From Apoda limacodes (lineage: Eukaryota; Arthropoda; Insecta; Lepidoptera; Limacodidae): a stretch of 64,000 nucleotides of DNA. Positions 11,001 to 21,716 of the stretch are shown piece after piece. Positions within the stretch are counted from its first letter, which is position 1. Each line of letters starts with the position of its first letter. The translations under genes and the position numbers were made by a program. The notes beneath the pieces were generated by a model. The model was given only the letters and a program-made list of their open reading frames with translations. It was not told where the DNA came from and did not search any database. The stretch covers positions 12,740,501 through 12,804,500 of the forward strand of contig OX291556.1 in the NCBI GenBank assembly GCA_946406115.1, written 5' to 3'.

Positions 11001-14000
11001 GTATGAACACAATGTGATTAAATGATGATCAAATATAATAAATCCGATCCGGTTCTTTTTCGAGACGCGTTCTTACCATTATTTAATTAATTATCGTTCG
11101 TTTTTGCGATATGTGTATTACCTAATCCATTATTAATGGATAGCACGACGAAAAACATAATAATAAACGAACTTTTGACCTTTATACAGAATCGTTTAAA
11201 TGATTTGGACGGAGTATACATTGTTAGTAGACACTGATATTGAGGGAGCGACAAGATTACCGTTTAGCTCTTTACCTGACACTTCACGATGTGTGAATAG
11301 AAAAGCTGAAGACAAAAGTAAGAACAACCTACAGGATATCATAAAACTGATAAAGGAATCGGAGCCTGACTGACACGCAGCCGGTTTTCGTAGCGCAAAA
11401 CTTGCATCGCCTGCCGCCCGTTACCTCTGACAACGTGGACGTCACACGATTTCTACATGACATTATAGTGCTTAAATCCGAGTTATCCAGTCTGCAATAT
11501 CGAAAACAGAATTTTAGGATTTATGTTCTATGATAAAAAACTGTGCTCCGTGTTCCCAACACTCGAAAACACGTAAAAACAAACGACGTGTCTCTTCGCG
11601 AAAGCCCGAGCTCGACATTGAATCTTGTTCCAGTATATTGTTATCAAATCAGCTGATAGATAACAATATAACGATACTCGAACCTGTTACCTCTGTGACG
11701 TCTACTGGTACCGGCGAGAAGCGAAAGCGATCGACCGTGCCGCCACCGCCGTGTGCGCCTGGTCCGCCTTGTTCCCCGCGGCCTTCCTATCGTAATATGC
11801 TTATCACATCGAGACCTGAGCCTGAGCATGCTTGCACACGACCGTAATGCAGATAACAATGCAGTCGAGAATAATGACGACAGTTTCACGACGGTGATTA
11901 ACAAGAGGCAGCGACGAGTCGTAAACAAAAGGAATATGAGAGGTACCTTACCGGACTACAAGTGGTGGAACCAAAAAGCTCGATTTATGTTTCTAGGTTA
12001 AACAAATAGACTACTGAGGCCGATATTAAGTATCATATCGAGCAAAAAGGTGAAAATTGTATTAATGTTGAACTACTAAATTAGTTAATGGAGGACCCTA
12101 TTAATATGTTTAAAATAACGATTCCTAGTACGAAAGCAAATGTTTTCCTAAATAGTGAGTTTTGGCCAGCTGGTTTAGTATTTCGTAGGTATAGAGAGCG
12201 TGTCGTTAAGCGTCAATCAGGTAAAAATCATAATCAACATGGATAGTACACCTAAACAGAGAATACGCCTAGTTAAGTTTAATTGCAAAAACATTAAGCG
12301 GTCTTCATATGATGTTCGTAAAATCTGTAAGTCTGCGGGCATAGTCGCCTTACAGGAGACTTGGCTCCTGCCGCACGACCTCAACTTCTTGAATGAAGTC
12401 GATAGAGATTTCGCGTCTACTGCGAAATCATCCGTCGATACGTCGTTGTGTGTTATCCTGCGCGGTAGCCAATGGTGTTGTTGCCCTGATATGGCGTAAA
12501 TTAATATTCACCAATGTAACAACTGTGGACTGTCAAAATGATAGAATTTCTGCTATTTGGATAACTGACCCTTTGTTTACGTGTACAATCCTATGTGTCC
12601 ATATGCCTTGTGACAACCAGGACAATCTTGTCGAGTTTTGTTGTTCCCTGGGTATGATAAAAGCTATTATAGACGAGAGCGAAATACCTAACGCTTATGT
12701 TCTCGGTGATTTGGGCAGGATCTTATATACTATTGAAATGAAAATATGTATAACTGTGCCAATATTAATAAGATGGGTACAAGTTCTGGTACCTACACTT
12801 TTATTAGTGACACCCACGGCACAACAAGTTGGTTGGACCACTGTGTTACAACAAAGGCTGCATGGGATACCATTTTATCTGCTCATGTTATGTACGGGAC
12901 ATATTGGTCCGATCACATACCGTTATGTATGGACTGCAAAGTTTCTGGTCAATCTTTTAATCTAGTCAGTGATAAAAATAACATAGAGGGTAAGAATAAT
13001 ATTAATGATTTTAGTGATGTCACGTGACTCTGCACAAATAAGTATTTTAAAATAAATATGTAATCAGAATTTATACTGTATTAATGATTAATTATTATGT
13101 GATGAATGTAATCCAATTAATGACGGTGGGTGCTGTAAACGCCGTAGTGATCATATTTTATTTATTGACAAATTTTACGAAGGTATTATTAGTACCTTAC
13201 AGGACGCCGCTATTGCGTCTAGCCTTCGGTGTATCGTTGCACAAAGGGGTTGTAAGAGGGGGATTGGTTGGAACTTTTATGTGAGTGAGGCTCATCAGGA
13301 AGCGCGATGGTCTTTTAGGTGCTGGATGTTACCAGGCAAACCCTCCGCGGGGTTGGCTTATGATAACATGCGAGCCACGCGTATTAAAATGGTGCCAGGC
13401 CCATGAAGACAAGATAAAAATGGATATCCTTACATGGATGGATGGACATTACACAAAAAAGCTAAAGATTTTAAGAAATTTTGGAGACTAAAATTCTTAA
13501 TGCAAAGCCAATTGCTACGCTATCAGTCGAGGGGTTGCAAGAGCCTGTAGAGATAGCAGATATGTTTGCCAGTAGATTCAGGTGCAGACGCGAGTGTAAC
13601 AGAGGCGTATAGTGTTAATGAGGCACAAGTCGTTTTTACACCTGCTGATGTGGCCAGTGCAATGAAACAGATGATCAGAGGAGGAGTTTGGTGCACTTGT
13701 TATATGCTGGTGAGACAATTTACGCCAGGTTATGCACACTGTTATGTACTTGTGTATTAAGTACGGATATCTCCCGGATGTCCTGATGAAGACCGTCGTT
13801 GTTCCTATTTGTAAGAACAAAACGGGTGATCTGCTATCTGTGGCTTATTACCGTCCTTTATCTCTAAGCATTGTGGTGGGCAAGGTGCTTGAGCGATTAT
13901 CGCATTTTATTGAGCAAAGCTTTCGACCTTGTGAACTATAAGCTTCTCTGGGGAAAGCTGCTCAGGTCAAACTGCGGTGTACGCCAGGGTGGGCTGACCT

Positions 14001-16490
14001 CTCCGGACCTCTTCAGCCTCTACTTAAATGACCTCATTGGGGAGCTGAGAAACACCAAAGTCTAATATCATGTCGGGGGTGTTTGCGGCAACAACCTCAG
14101 TTATGCGGACGACATGGTGTTGCTCATTCACTTAATCAGCGGTCTAAGAAGGTTGCTTTCAATCTGTGAGCGCTATGCAGAAGCTCACGCTCTAAAGTAC
14201 AACGTTCTGAAGACAGAGAGATGATGGTCTTTAGGTCTGGAAGGGGGCCGGAGAGGGTACAGCCTGTGTTCCTTGATGGAGGTCCGGTTCGGCTTGTCGA
14301 ACATTTTAGGTACGTTGGCCACATTCTGACGCAAAACCTCAGTGACGATGAAGACATTGAGCGCGAAAGAAGAGCCCTATATGTCCGGGCGAACATGCTT
14401 GCGCGCAGATTCTATAGGTGTGACGGAGAAGTTAAAAAGATACTATATCGTACTTACTGTCAAAACCTATATACGTGCCATTTGTGGTTTAAATACACAC
14501 GTAAAACTTACAGCAACATGAGAGTGCACTATAATGACGCATACCGTATTCTCATGAGAAAGCCGAGATTTTGCAGCGCGTGATTCTGCAGCGTGTCAGG
14601 CATGTTCGCGGAAGCGGGACTGTCAGACTTTTTCGTATTCATCAGACTTCGTGTTACATCTTTCTTGTCCAGACTACGCGATACGAAAAAAGCTATCCTG
14701 AAAGCCGTTTATGACGATATGACTCGCCCTATTTTTGCTCACTGGCTCGCTGTGCAGCGGGACGCCAAACGCAAGTAAGCAGGTATACATATTGTATAAT
14801 AGTGTAATTTGGATTTTTATATTTTAATATTTGTTGTATGTATTTTACCCCTTTTTAGTGTTGATGTATTAGAATGTATCTTTGATATGGGTGTACTGCC
14901 TGATATAAACGTTTATAATTAAAAAAAAAAATTTTTTTTTCAGCGTGGATATGAAAACCAAAACTATTCATTTATCATTTGTTTCGGACGTTTGGTTAAA
15001 GGGGGACTACAAGTGCTCCGGCAAGATTCTAGCACTACCAATTTACGGTAATGGACTGATGGAGGTTCACATAAGTAAGTTTTACGTATTGTTGTTTTTT
15101 GTTTTTTTTTTTTTACGACTTAGGTGGCTAACAAGCTTACGACCCGCCCCAATGCTAAGCGGCCACCGTAGTCTCACGCGTTACCCACCTTGATCTTGTT
15201 AAAATCACTTTCTTTTTAAATCTCTGTATTACCTATGTTCCTAGAGAAAACCTTGTTCGGTAGCTCATTTCACAACGTAAGCTTTTGCGAGAGGAATGTT
15301 TATCGTGAAATAAATTCATAATATAGATTTCAAAGGCATAGGTTGGTATGTTACGAACTGACACATGAGGTATAGCAAACAAAAAATAATAATTAATTAC
15401 ATGTAACGACAATACAGGTCCAGAAAAAAAATACAAAAATCAAATTTTTAATATTGTAAAATCATGAAATTTCAGGTCGTTAACATATTTCGTTTTCGAG
15501 CCTATGACCCGTGACACACGGAAGGACAAAAAGACAGACAGAGACTGTGGAGTGATAGATATATAGGGCTCCGTTTTGCTCTTTGGGTGCGGATCTGCGA
15601 AACCCTATAATGAACAAATCAACCAGTATGTGCCCTTTAGTAATAAATGATTAAATATTTTCGGACATGACACACAGCGCCATCTTGTCCTAAACTAAGT
15701 AACGCTTATACATAGAATTCATCCAGACTCAAGACAAACACAATGTTCATCACATGTTATATACCTGTATATGTTCGTCCTGTATGGAAATCGAACCTAC
15801 GCCCCTCGATTCAGCAGCTGAGCCATGAAGCAAATAGAAAGGCTACATAATGCTGTTCAAAAACTATATTTAATTTTCCAGACAAAATACAAATACACAT
15901 TGTGATGCCATTTGAAGTTATCAAAAATTCCAACGGAAAAGATGTTATAAACCTGAAATCCAGTAGTTTTACTTTCGAAGTTTTCGGTCCAATGCATTTT
16001 GATCTAACTAATTTGTTTGATGGGAACAAGCAGCTCAGTAAGTATTTGCTACCAATATAATTTAACTATTGTAAATAAATAGATCCAACTAATATTATGA
16101 ATATGAAAGTATGTCTGGATGGATGGATGGATGGACGACTAAACGAATTGTCATGAAAATTCGTTACTGTCTGACTGTTATGTCAACGCACATCCTAAAC
16201 TTAAAATACATAAACTAAAAACATATAATTTCTGTCTAGCATACTGTATTTATAAAGTAAAGAATATTACTATATCATAAAACGATATAATTTTAAGTTA
16301 CTGACCTTATTATGTAAGATCTTCAATTTCTTTTGCAGGTGATGCAATCCTTAACGCTATCAACCAAAGTTGGAAGGAATTAGCAGATTTATTTGGGACA
16401 ACGATATTGGAAAAACCTGTAGGCATCATAGCTAAATGTATCAAAAAATGGTTACGTTCACAACCCATTGAAGATATCGCAATACTGTAA
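8049..16490 (+). CDS. Takeout/JHBP-family protein, gene 1 (exons 2-5)
   Basis: Exons: 8049-8265, 14944-15074, 15882-16037 and 16339-16490 (stop TAA 16488-16490). All are bounded by AG acceptors and GT donors (GTTTGT, GTAAGT, GTAAGT). Together they encode about 218 residues of a mature takeout/JHBP-superfamily protein, a secreted carrier of hydrophobic ligands such as juvenile hormone or related lipids. The N-terminal disulfide pair is visible (QCRLEDLECLK, C-x6-C), as are LDPMHVDSIKFNLAG, ITGLKDA, LKGDYKCSGK, MPFEVIKNSNGKDVI, FDGNKQL and the C-terminal helix (WKELADLFG...). Two additional cysteines, in exon 3 (about mature residue 97) and exon 5 (about 202), are absent from gene 2. Exon 1 with the signal peptide was not found; it may lie upstream of the window or be lost. 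No stop or frameshift is seen in exons 2-5. The exact ligand is unknown. Confidence 0.88.
8405..8935 (+). mobile_element. Jockey-like LINE endonuclease relic
   Basis: Broken frames read as the end of an endonuclease domain: LDILDIPLLKN (about 8575), a jockey-style DIAL-type motif, then SDGVCTDHLPVVMSL (about 8640-8685), equivalent to SSDHLPV. This is followed by NFKNALKILAP. No RT follows before the next LINE begins at about 8950. Heavily mutated; class assignment tentative. Confidence 0.4.
8950..10500 (+). mobile_element. Family Z LINE copy with multiple internal deletions
   Basis: The copy matches the reference from YIPNPRVAAGVKK (about 8957) to the 3' tail. Clear deletions relative to the reference: about 350 bp at 9905 (SYGLPE joined directly to VCAFTAKKT, removing GVPQG and YADD), about 40 bp at 10150, and about 150 bp at 10258. 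The first of these keeps the frame, so a 255-codon frame (9471-10238) reads across it. That frame is a deletion artefact with no catalytic core. The 3' end is the family tail at 10405-10500. Confidence 0.8.
10501..11133. other. Intron sequence of gene 1, nothing recognised
   Basis: AT-rich sequence between two LINE copies. No repeat family or reading frame recognised. Confidence 0.4.
11134..12243 (+). pseudogene. ORF1 of the two-ORF LINE
   Basis: The region begins near MDSTTKNIIINELLTFIQ (11136). It continues with SLPDTSRCVNRKAEDK (about 11270-11320), a proline-rich/basic middle (KRKRSTVPPPPCAPGPP, about 11720-11770) and a C-terminal part with NMRGTLPDYKWW and, in shifted frames, TEADIKYHIEQKGENC and ITIPSTKANVFLNSEFWPAG (about 12015-12175). 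The last is the typical end of ORF1 in this LINE type and probably the nucleic-acid-binding end. At least three stops or frameshifts break it. Confidence 0.6.
12240..14778 (+). pseudogene. ORF2 (endonuclease-RT) of the two-ORF LINE
   Basis: Begins MDSTPKQRIRLVKFNCKN at 12240, with the endonuclease motif ALQETWLLPHD (about 12347), VLGDL (altered from GDFN, about 12700) and WLDHCVTT / YWSDHIPL (about 12830, 12905). RT pieces: SYLPDVLMKTVVVPI (frame-broken, about 13770), AFDLVNYKLLWGKLL (about 13918), CGVRQGGLTSPDLF (about 13975) and SYADDMVLL (about 14098). The C-terminal part includes VEHFRYVGHILTQNLSDDED (about 14300) and GMFAEAGLSDF (about 14600). The segment between the first RT block and AFDLV is deleted. 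Inactive. Confidence 0.7.
15102..15300 (-). mobile_element. Family Z LINE 3' end, antisense
   Basis: The T-run at 15102-15114 is followed by the reverse complement of the family tail (TTAGGTGGCTAACAAGCTTACG) and of the ORF2 C-terminus (AGAGAAAACCTTGTTCGGTAGCTC). It begins 27 bp after the donor of gene 1 exon 3. Decayed. Confidence 0.7.
15740..15835 (-). mobile_element. tRNA-derived SINE fragment
   Basis: On the minus strand the sequence reads TGGCTCAGCTGCTGAATCGA then GGTTCGATTTCC, which are tRNA-like A-box and B-box segments with roughly tRNA spacing. No acceptor stem pairing is seen, so a functional tRNA gene is unlikely. Located in intron 3 of gene 1. Confidence 0.4.
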
Positions 16491-16591
16491 ATTCTGACGA
16501 AGGATAACGAATAGAGTTTAAAACTATTGTGATCGTCTTTGATAAATAATATTATAAAAGTATTTTTTTTAATATTGCTACTTCATGTAAG

Positions 16592-16826
16592 ATTGTGAAT
16601 GTGCGCTCAGTGCCCAAAAAGGGCGATAGGTCTCTGTATAAGGTTTCTGACTGAGAACGGGAAAACTTGGTCTGAGTTTAACCCTACGAAGACACAAGTT
16701 TTGGGGTTCACGGCGAAGAAAACCCCATTTACTGAGGTCCCACAATTCCAGAACTCATCCTTACCATCTCCAAGATAATTGGGAGCCATGGTGTTGACAT
16801 CTCCAGCGATGTTAAGTTCCAAAAAT
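16592..16826 (+). mobile_element. Family Z LINE internal fragment
   Basis: Matches two separate parts of the reference ORF2. First GTGCCCAAAAAGGGCGAT (linker before RT), then directly the region after YADD (TTCAACCCTACAAAGACACA-equivalent) to the ISSDVQF region. A large internal deletion joins them. Located 100 bp after the stop codon of gene 1. Confidence 0.65.
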
Positions 16827-16831
16827 CATAT

Positions 16832-18057
16832 AAATTAATAAAATATTCTTTATTGCTTAACTCAAGTACACAGGACCATTGGTGTCGTAGTTCGTAAACT
16901 TAAGGAGGCTGTGTTTCAGGAACCGCAGTTCCTGCCATATTAAATAATTATTCTGTTTCTATTTTAAATTACTAGAATAAAAAACTGTCGTCGCCTAGCA
17001 GACAACAGAAGTCTGAACCATATCCCAAAGAAGACGGTTATTAAATTTTAGTCTGATCTTCTCAGCGGATCCGGATAAACATTTGCCAAAACAAATTAAA
17101 TTTAGGTAGTATAGCCTCTTAAGTACAAACATTCACATTTATAATTGTAGTAGGACATTTTTTTCAGAAATATACCATTCCATTTCAATAAAAACAAGAT
17201 AGAAATAAGTTGGGTAGTTAGTACCGCACGAGCAACTCCTCTTGAGAATATTTTTTTAGTCTTTAAAAAAACAGTTTTTTAGCGATAAAAACAAACCGCG
17301 GGACCGATTTTGCTCAAACTCTTTGAAGATCTAAGTCAAGGCGTAGCGTATCGATTGATATCGATACACAACACATCCTTTGCACTAAACGTCCTCTGCG
17401 GACTATTAATAGGTGTTCTTATTAGTTTTCCAAAATGAAAGTACCTGCCCCCTTACTCCCGAATCAGTATTGGAGATGAGTAATTTCGGCAACCTAAGCA
17501 TGTTGTAATAAGATTCACCGATTTGTTAAGTCACTTTTCCGGTGCTGATTTCATCCTATCGGGTTTGAAAGTAAAAGGGCTGAGCCGCTTGCATCAAGTG
17601 ACTATCCTTGGCCCTACTAATTAAGTTGTTAGAGCATCTAGTGGTTAGCCTTCACACATTGCGTTTTGCGGGTCACAGTCTTTACTTTAGAACCTACCTA
17701 CTCTACCGTTCATCGGTTCTACAAGCTATGTGGTCCGCTCCTTTGCCACATCAGTTTACTAATTCGTAAAGGTATACGTCAGTCAGTTTCCTTTACGGGT
17801 CTTTACACTAGAATTTGACAAAGAACAAAAGTGTATTAAAATACGTGTCAAATCCCAGAATGATCAAGTATAGAGTGTTGCAAGGAAGCGTTTCGGGTGC
17901 CATTTTGTTTCTAATAAACATACACGGTCTTTTTTCTACATTTAAAACCTATGATCTTGTTTAAGCCTAAGCCTAGCAAAGTATGTAAACCATTTGAGCA
18001 AACCTGCTCTTGTATTTTACAATTATGTTGAAAACGGGCGTTTTCAGAGATATGCGT
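16832..18057. other. Intergenic between genes 1 and 2, nothing recognised
   Basis: No convincing coding or repeat signature. The start (AAATATTCTTTATTGCTTAA) could be an antisense LINE 3' end, but I cannot name it. Confidence 0.3.
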
Positions 18058-18065
18058 ATTTGATC

Positions 18066-19313
18066 TAGGGCATGTAATATCGGATGGTTTTCAATTCCGA
18101 TATTGATTTCCGATATTAGATTTGAATATCGGAATTCCGATAGTAATATTGGAATTGAACATTTTTTTTATAAAGTTGTATTAGATACAAGATGTTTTAA
18201 ATTAATTTATTTTTGTAATCAACATAAAAATAAAACAACTTCTGTGTTGATTAAACTATAAAAAAACATAAAACTGAAATCAATTTTGGTAAATATATTG
18301 AAAAATAGCACAACCTATGAACAAAATTTAAATTAAAAATACCTTCTGAAATAACTTTACTAAAATACTAAAAAAAAATTAACAAGAGAATAAAACTACT
18401 TATCCTGTACTATTTATTTATTTTTTAGAAAACCACCTCTTGTCTTCATAATGCGTTCATAGAAACTCCTCCACTTCGCTACTCTTCTGCTACTAATTAA
18501 ATTAAAAAACTCAAAATTATCTTTAAAAAAATACAAATGGAACGAAACTACTTATTTACTAACATTATGTATATGTTTTTAAGAGAAGAAGAAGAAGAAG
18601 TGCATTCTCAATAAATAAAAGGCTTCTAGCATTTCAGCAAAAGCAAACTTCGGACAACGCATCAAAAATATCCGCCTGACGAAAAACACGCTTACTTTCA
18701 ACACTAAGGCAAAACTTATGTAAAATACAAACGCTCTGTTCACATATTATTAATACACTAATCCCTCCTTCCTTTTTTGTCGCATACGAGATAATTACCT
18801 ATTATAATTTCTAAAAGGTAAAAATTGGGCTCCACAGGCAAGGCCTTCCTATTTTTTCAGATTTTCTCAAATTCTTGTTCAAAAGTCATGTCACACCTTG
18901 TAGTGGTTGTGTAGTTACTTTAATCGGAAAGTAATAAAACTACCTTAACCTTAGCCCTAATATTTTATAGTTATACTATGATTTCCGGCACTCTGGCCCG
19001 TGCCTGTTCGTGAAAGTGTACTGTGTGCTGTATGACAGTTTGTAGGACTTTGGTGGAAGAAAGTACGAAAGCTGTAATAGCATTCTGTAACTATTTAGCA
19101 GCTCAATAAGAAGGCAGTAAGACAACATCAAATCGCCCGCACAACGGAGCGCCGGCTGGCACCGTTTACGTCTTATTCTAATATTTACACAGAATATTTG
19201 CGTAATTCCGATATTACGATACTTGACTACTCAGTATCGGAATTGTAATATCGGACTTAACGTTCCGAGATTCCGGGATTGCGATATCCCGAGATTTCGA
19301 TATTCATGCCCTA
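18066..19313. mobile_element. hAT-like DNA transposon (non-autonomous), 1.25 kb
   Basis: The element starts TAGGGCATGTAATATCGGA and ends with the inverted form (TTCGATATTCATGCCCTA). It is flanked by 8-bp direct repeats ATTTGATC (18058-18065) and ATTCGATC (19314-19321), differing at one base. An 8-bp target duplication with a (C/T)AGGG-type terminus is the hAT signature. Both subterminal regions are dense in ATATCGGAATT/CCGATATT motifs, plausible transposase-binding sites. On the minus strand, about 18620-18760, a fragment reading CLSVESKRVFRQADIF weakly resembles the hAT C-terminal dimerisation region. No intact transposase. Confidence 0.7.
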
Positions 19314-19321
19314 ATTCGATC

Positions 19322-21600
19322 CCACGCGCGGCTTTGATTCGCATTCGCGAACGTCCTGCGTTCTCGTATCACATATCATTATAAATTGATATAATAAATT
19401 TATGGAAAGGTGCCTTGCGTGGTGGAAATGGATAAATGGCGAATCAAGTCAGTCAAATTCATCTAACTGACATCACCAGAACCAGATGGTTTTTTCTGAC
19501 TTGAATAAGGGGTCAGTACATTTATATTAATCTTTGAATAGAGCTTATCACACACGGAGCTATAATATAATTTATATATAAACGCGGGACAAATAATTAA
19601 GGTAATATTTTCTTAACGATCAGGTAATGTGAATATCTAAATTAGTATCGGAATTGTCCTGTAAATAACTTTCAATTAAATCCAATATTGATATTTATAT
19701 TAATATATCTGATGAATCTATTCATATTTTATTTTTAAATCCGAACACCTTTTATTAAATGTGGAGCAAAAACGTAAAAGGCAATAACACATATCCTAAC
19801 ATCTTATACTGAGTATTAATATAGAGTAATATATGTTAGCATATTAATATATGTAATAGCTCTGTGTGTGATGGGCTTAACAGTGCCAGGTTTTAAAGAA
19901 AAATTCGGCTGCGCTGCAGGCATGCGGGTATAAGGGAGACGCCGCTCTCTTATACCAACCGCACCACATCGTTGGTCCGTAAAAAGGCCGAGTTAAACTA
20001 TTATTAGAGTTTATTATATTATAAAATGTATGATAGAACAAATGTATTAGTTTTAAGGATTTCGGAGCCAAATGGCAAAAACGAAACTCTTATAGTTTCG
20101 TCATGTCCATTCGTCGGTATGTTATAGCTTTATTATTCCGCCACCATTGCATCAATTCTGATGAAATTTTACAGAAAGATGTATTAAGTTAACTGTATCA
20201 CGGTTTTGGGGTAGCTTTGCCATACATTAAACGAAGGGATGAAAAAGATTTTTTCACGCACCACATGAATAGGGATTCAAAAATGCAAATAAGGTTTGAA
20301 AAAACTTTTTCCCTAATATGTATATATTTTATATTTTGCGAATTACTGCCTAATTTGTGTCCCCTTTCTGCCCTCATCTGGCGCGCCACCTATTGTGCAA
20401 GGGTTGTACTAATTCAAGAAACCTTGCCAAGCGTTTGCACAACAGTTTAACAAAATTTTATTACAACCGGTTTACCTTTAGTGCGCGAGTCTGACTCGCA
20501 ATTGACTCTTTTTTTCTGGCATATAAACCTTGCTCTAATAATAATAAACACAACAAAAAAATAATTATTAAAATCGGTTAAGGCGTTCTCAAGTTTTTGT
20601 GAGACTAACAAAAGTCAGTTGAGTTTAATACATATAAATTGAATAATGTCTATAGCAAAAGCTTAAGTCGTGTACAACTTGAAAGTCTAGGCTCAAAAAT
20701 TTAAATATGCAGAACCTTTAGGTCTACGTATAATTTTTATACTGTGGTGAGGAGATCCATCATCTAAAAAAATCTTTTTGCATTTGATAGCCCAATTCTT
20801 GATGGCTACTTAGGATTAGAGCAAAAAACAGAAGTCAAAAAGAACCGAAGTCATCAGCGCGGCGGGTGAGCGATGCGTCTGGTGCATGTCAGCAACCTGA
20901 CCTAACAGGTCACCCGTTTGACTACCAGGTATGCCCTGTTGTGTTACCCGCCTCATTTGATTAACTACCCTATAGCATTGAATTAACACGCAGACTTAGT
21001 CAGATTCATATGCCTATAGTTATCCGAAAATTAAATTCCGACATAATATATATATAAGAAACGTAAAGGTAAGGGTTTTAGAGCAATCTAATTTAATGGC
21101 TAGATGGAATTCTAGATCTACAAACGGATAAACAAATAGACACAGGCCCAATAAGCCAGTTTTTCTTTATTCATTAGTACAACAGCAAAAAATATTTCTA
21201 AAGTTAAATAAATACAATTTTAACAAAAAAAAAAACAACAGAATTCAAAAAGATGCACTAAAAAGGTAAAAAAAAAAAAAAATTCCAAAAATTGACCTGA
21301 ATTATAGTTTAAAGTTGGTGTCATGCAAGTGAATAAACTGTCGTGTTATAAACTGTAATGTACCCTTTTAAATCAAAAAAGAATTTTTCGAATCGGTCCA
21401 GGCGTCTTCGAGTAATCGGGGAACATACATAAAAAACAAGATTCCGGCGAATTGAGAACCTCCTCCGTTTTTGAAGTCGGTTAAAAACGTGACCAAAGTT
21501 TATATATGGTCATCGAAAGGTTAAACATGCTATCATAAATAGGTACATCAACACATAAACTATACCGCAGCAGCATTTTGTAGATACAATAGTCATTTAG
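19322..21600. repeat. Intergenic with degenerate dispersed repeats
   Basis: No gene seen. At 19441-19520 is a block ending AACCAGATGGTTTTTTCTGA, which matches the right end of the MITE at 41869-41983. At 20060-20250 is a block with CTTATAGTTTCGTCATGTCC, a phrase of widespread lepidopteran repeats. At about 20460-20680 and 21150-21490 are two related blocks with AATCGG(T)..AGGCGT..TCGAG and a GAAGTCGGTTAAAAA end. These are judged from recurring phrases only. Confidence 0.3.
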
Positions 21601-21625
21601 TATGACCGTGAAATCTTGATCATTG

Positions 21626-21634
21626 TATATATAA
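21626..21634 (+). promoter_or_regulatory. Candidate TATA box of gene 2
   Basis: TATATAAA lies about 85-90 bp upstream of the gene 2 ATG at 21717. That leaves room for a start site about 30 bp downstream and a short 5'UTR. No transcription start is demonstrated. Confidence 0.4.
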
Positions 21635-21716
21635 ATGTTAAAGCCGAGTTTGTTTTTATTAGTAGTTAAAGTTTAACATAGTGAGGTGGTTTCCTTTACT
21701 TAATTTGTTGTACACA

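Larger units (their letters stand above)
11134..14931 (+). mobile_element. Near full-length two-ORF LINE (L2/CR1-like), decayed
   Basis: Contains ORF1 (from the ATG at about 11136), ORF2 endonuclease, linker, RT and C-terminal region, a 3'UTR, and an 11-nt A-run at 14921-14931. It is a well-known lepidopteran element style, but I cannot fix the clade without a tree. It lies in intron 2 of gene 1, and its A-tail ends only 12 bp before exon 3. Many stops and frameshifts and a large RT deletion make it inactive. Confidence 0.75.
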
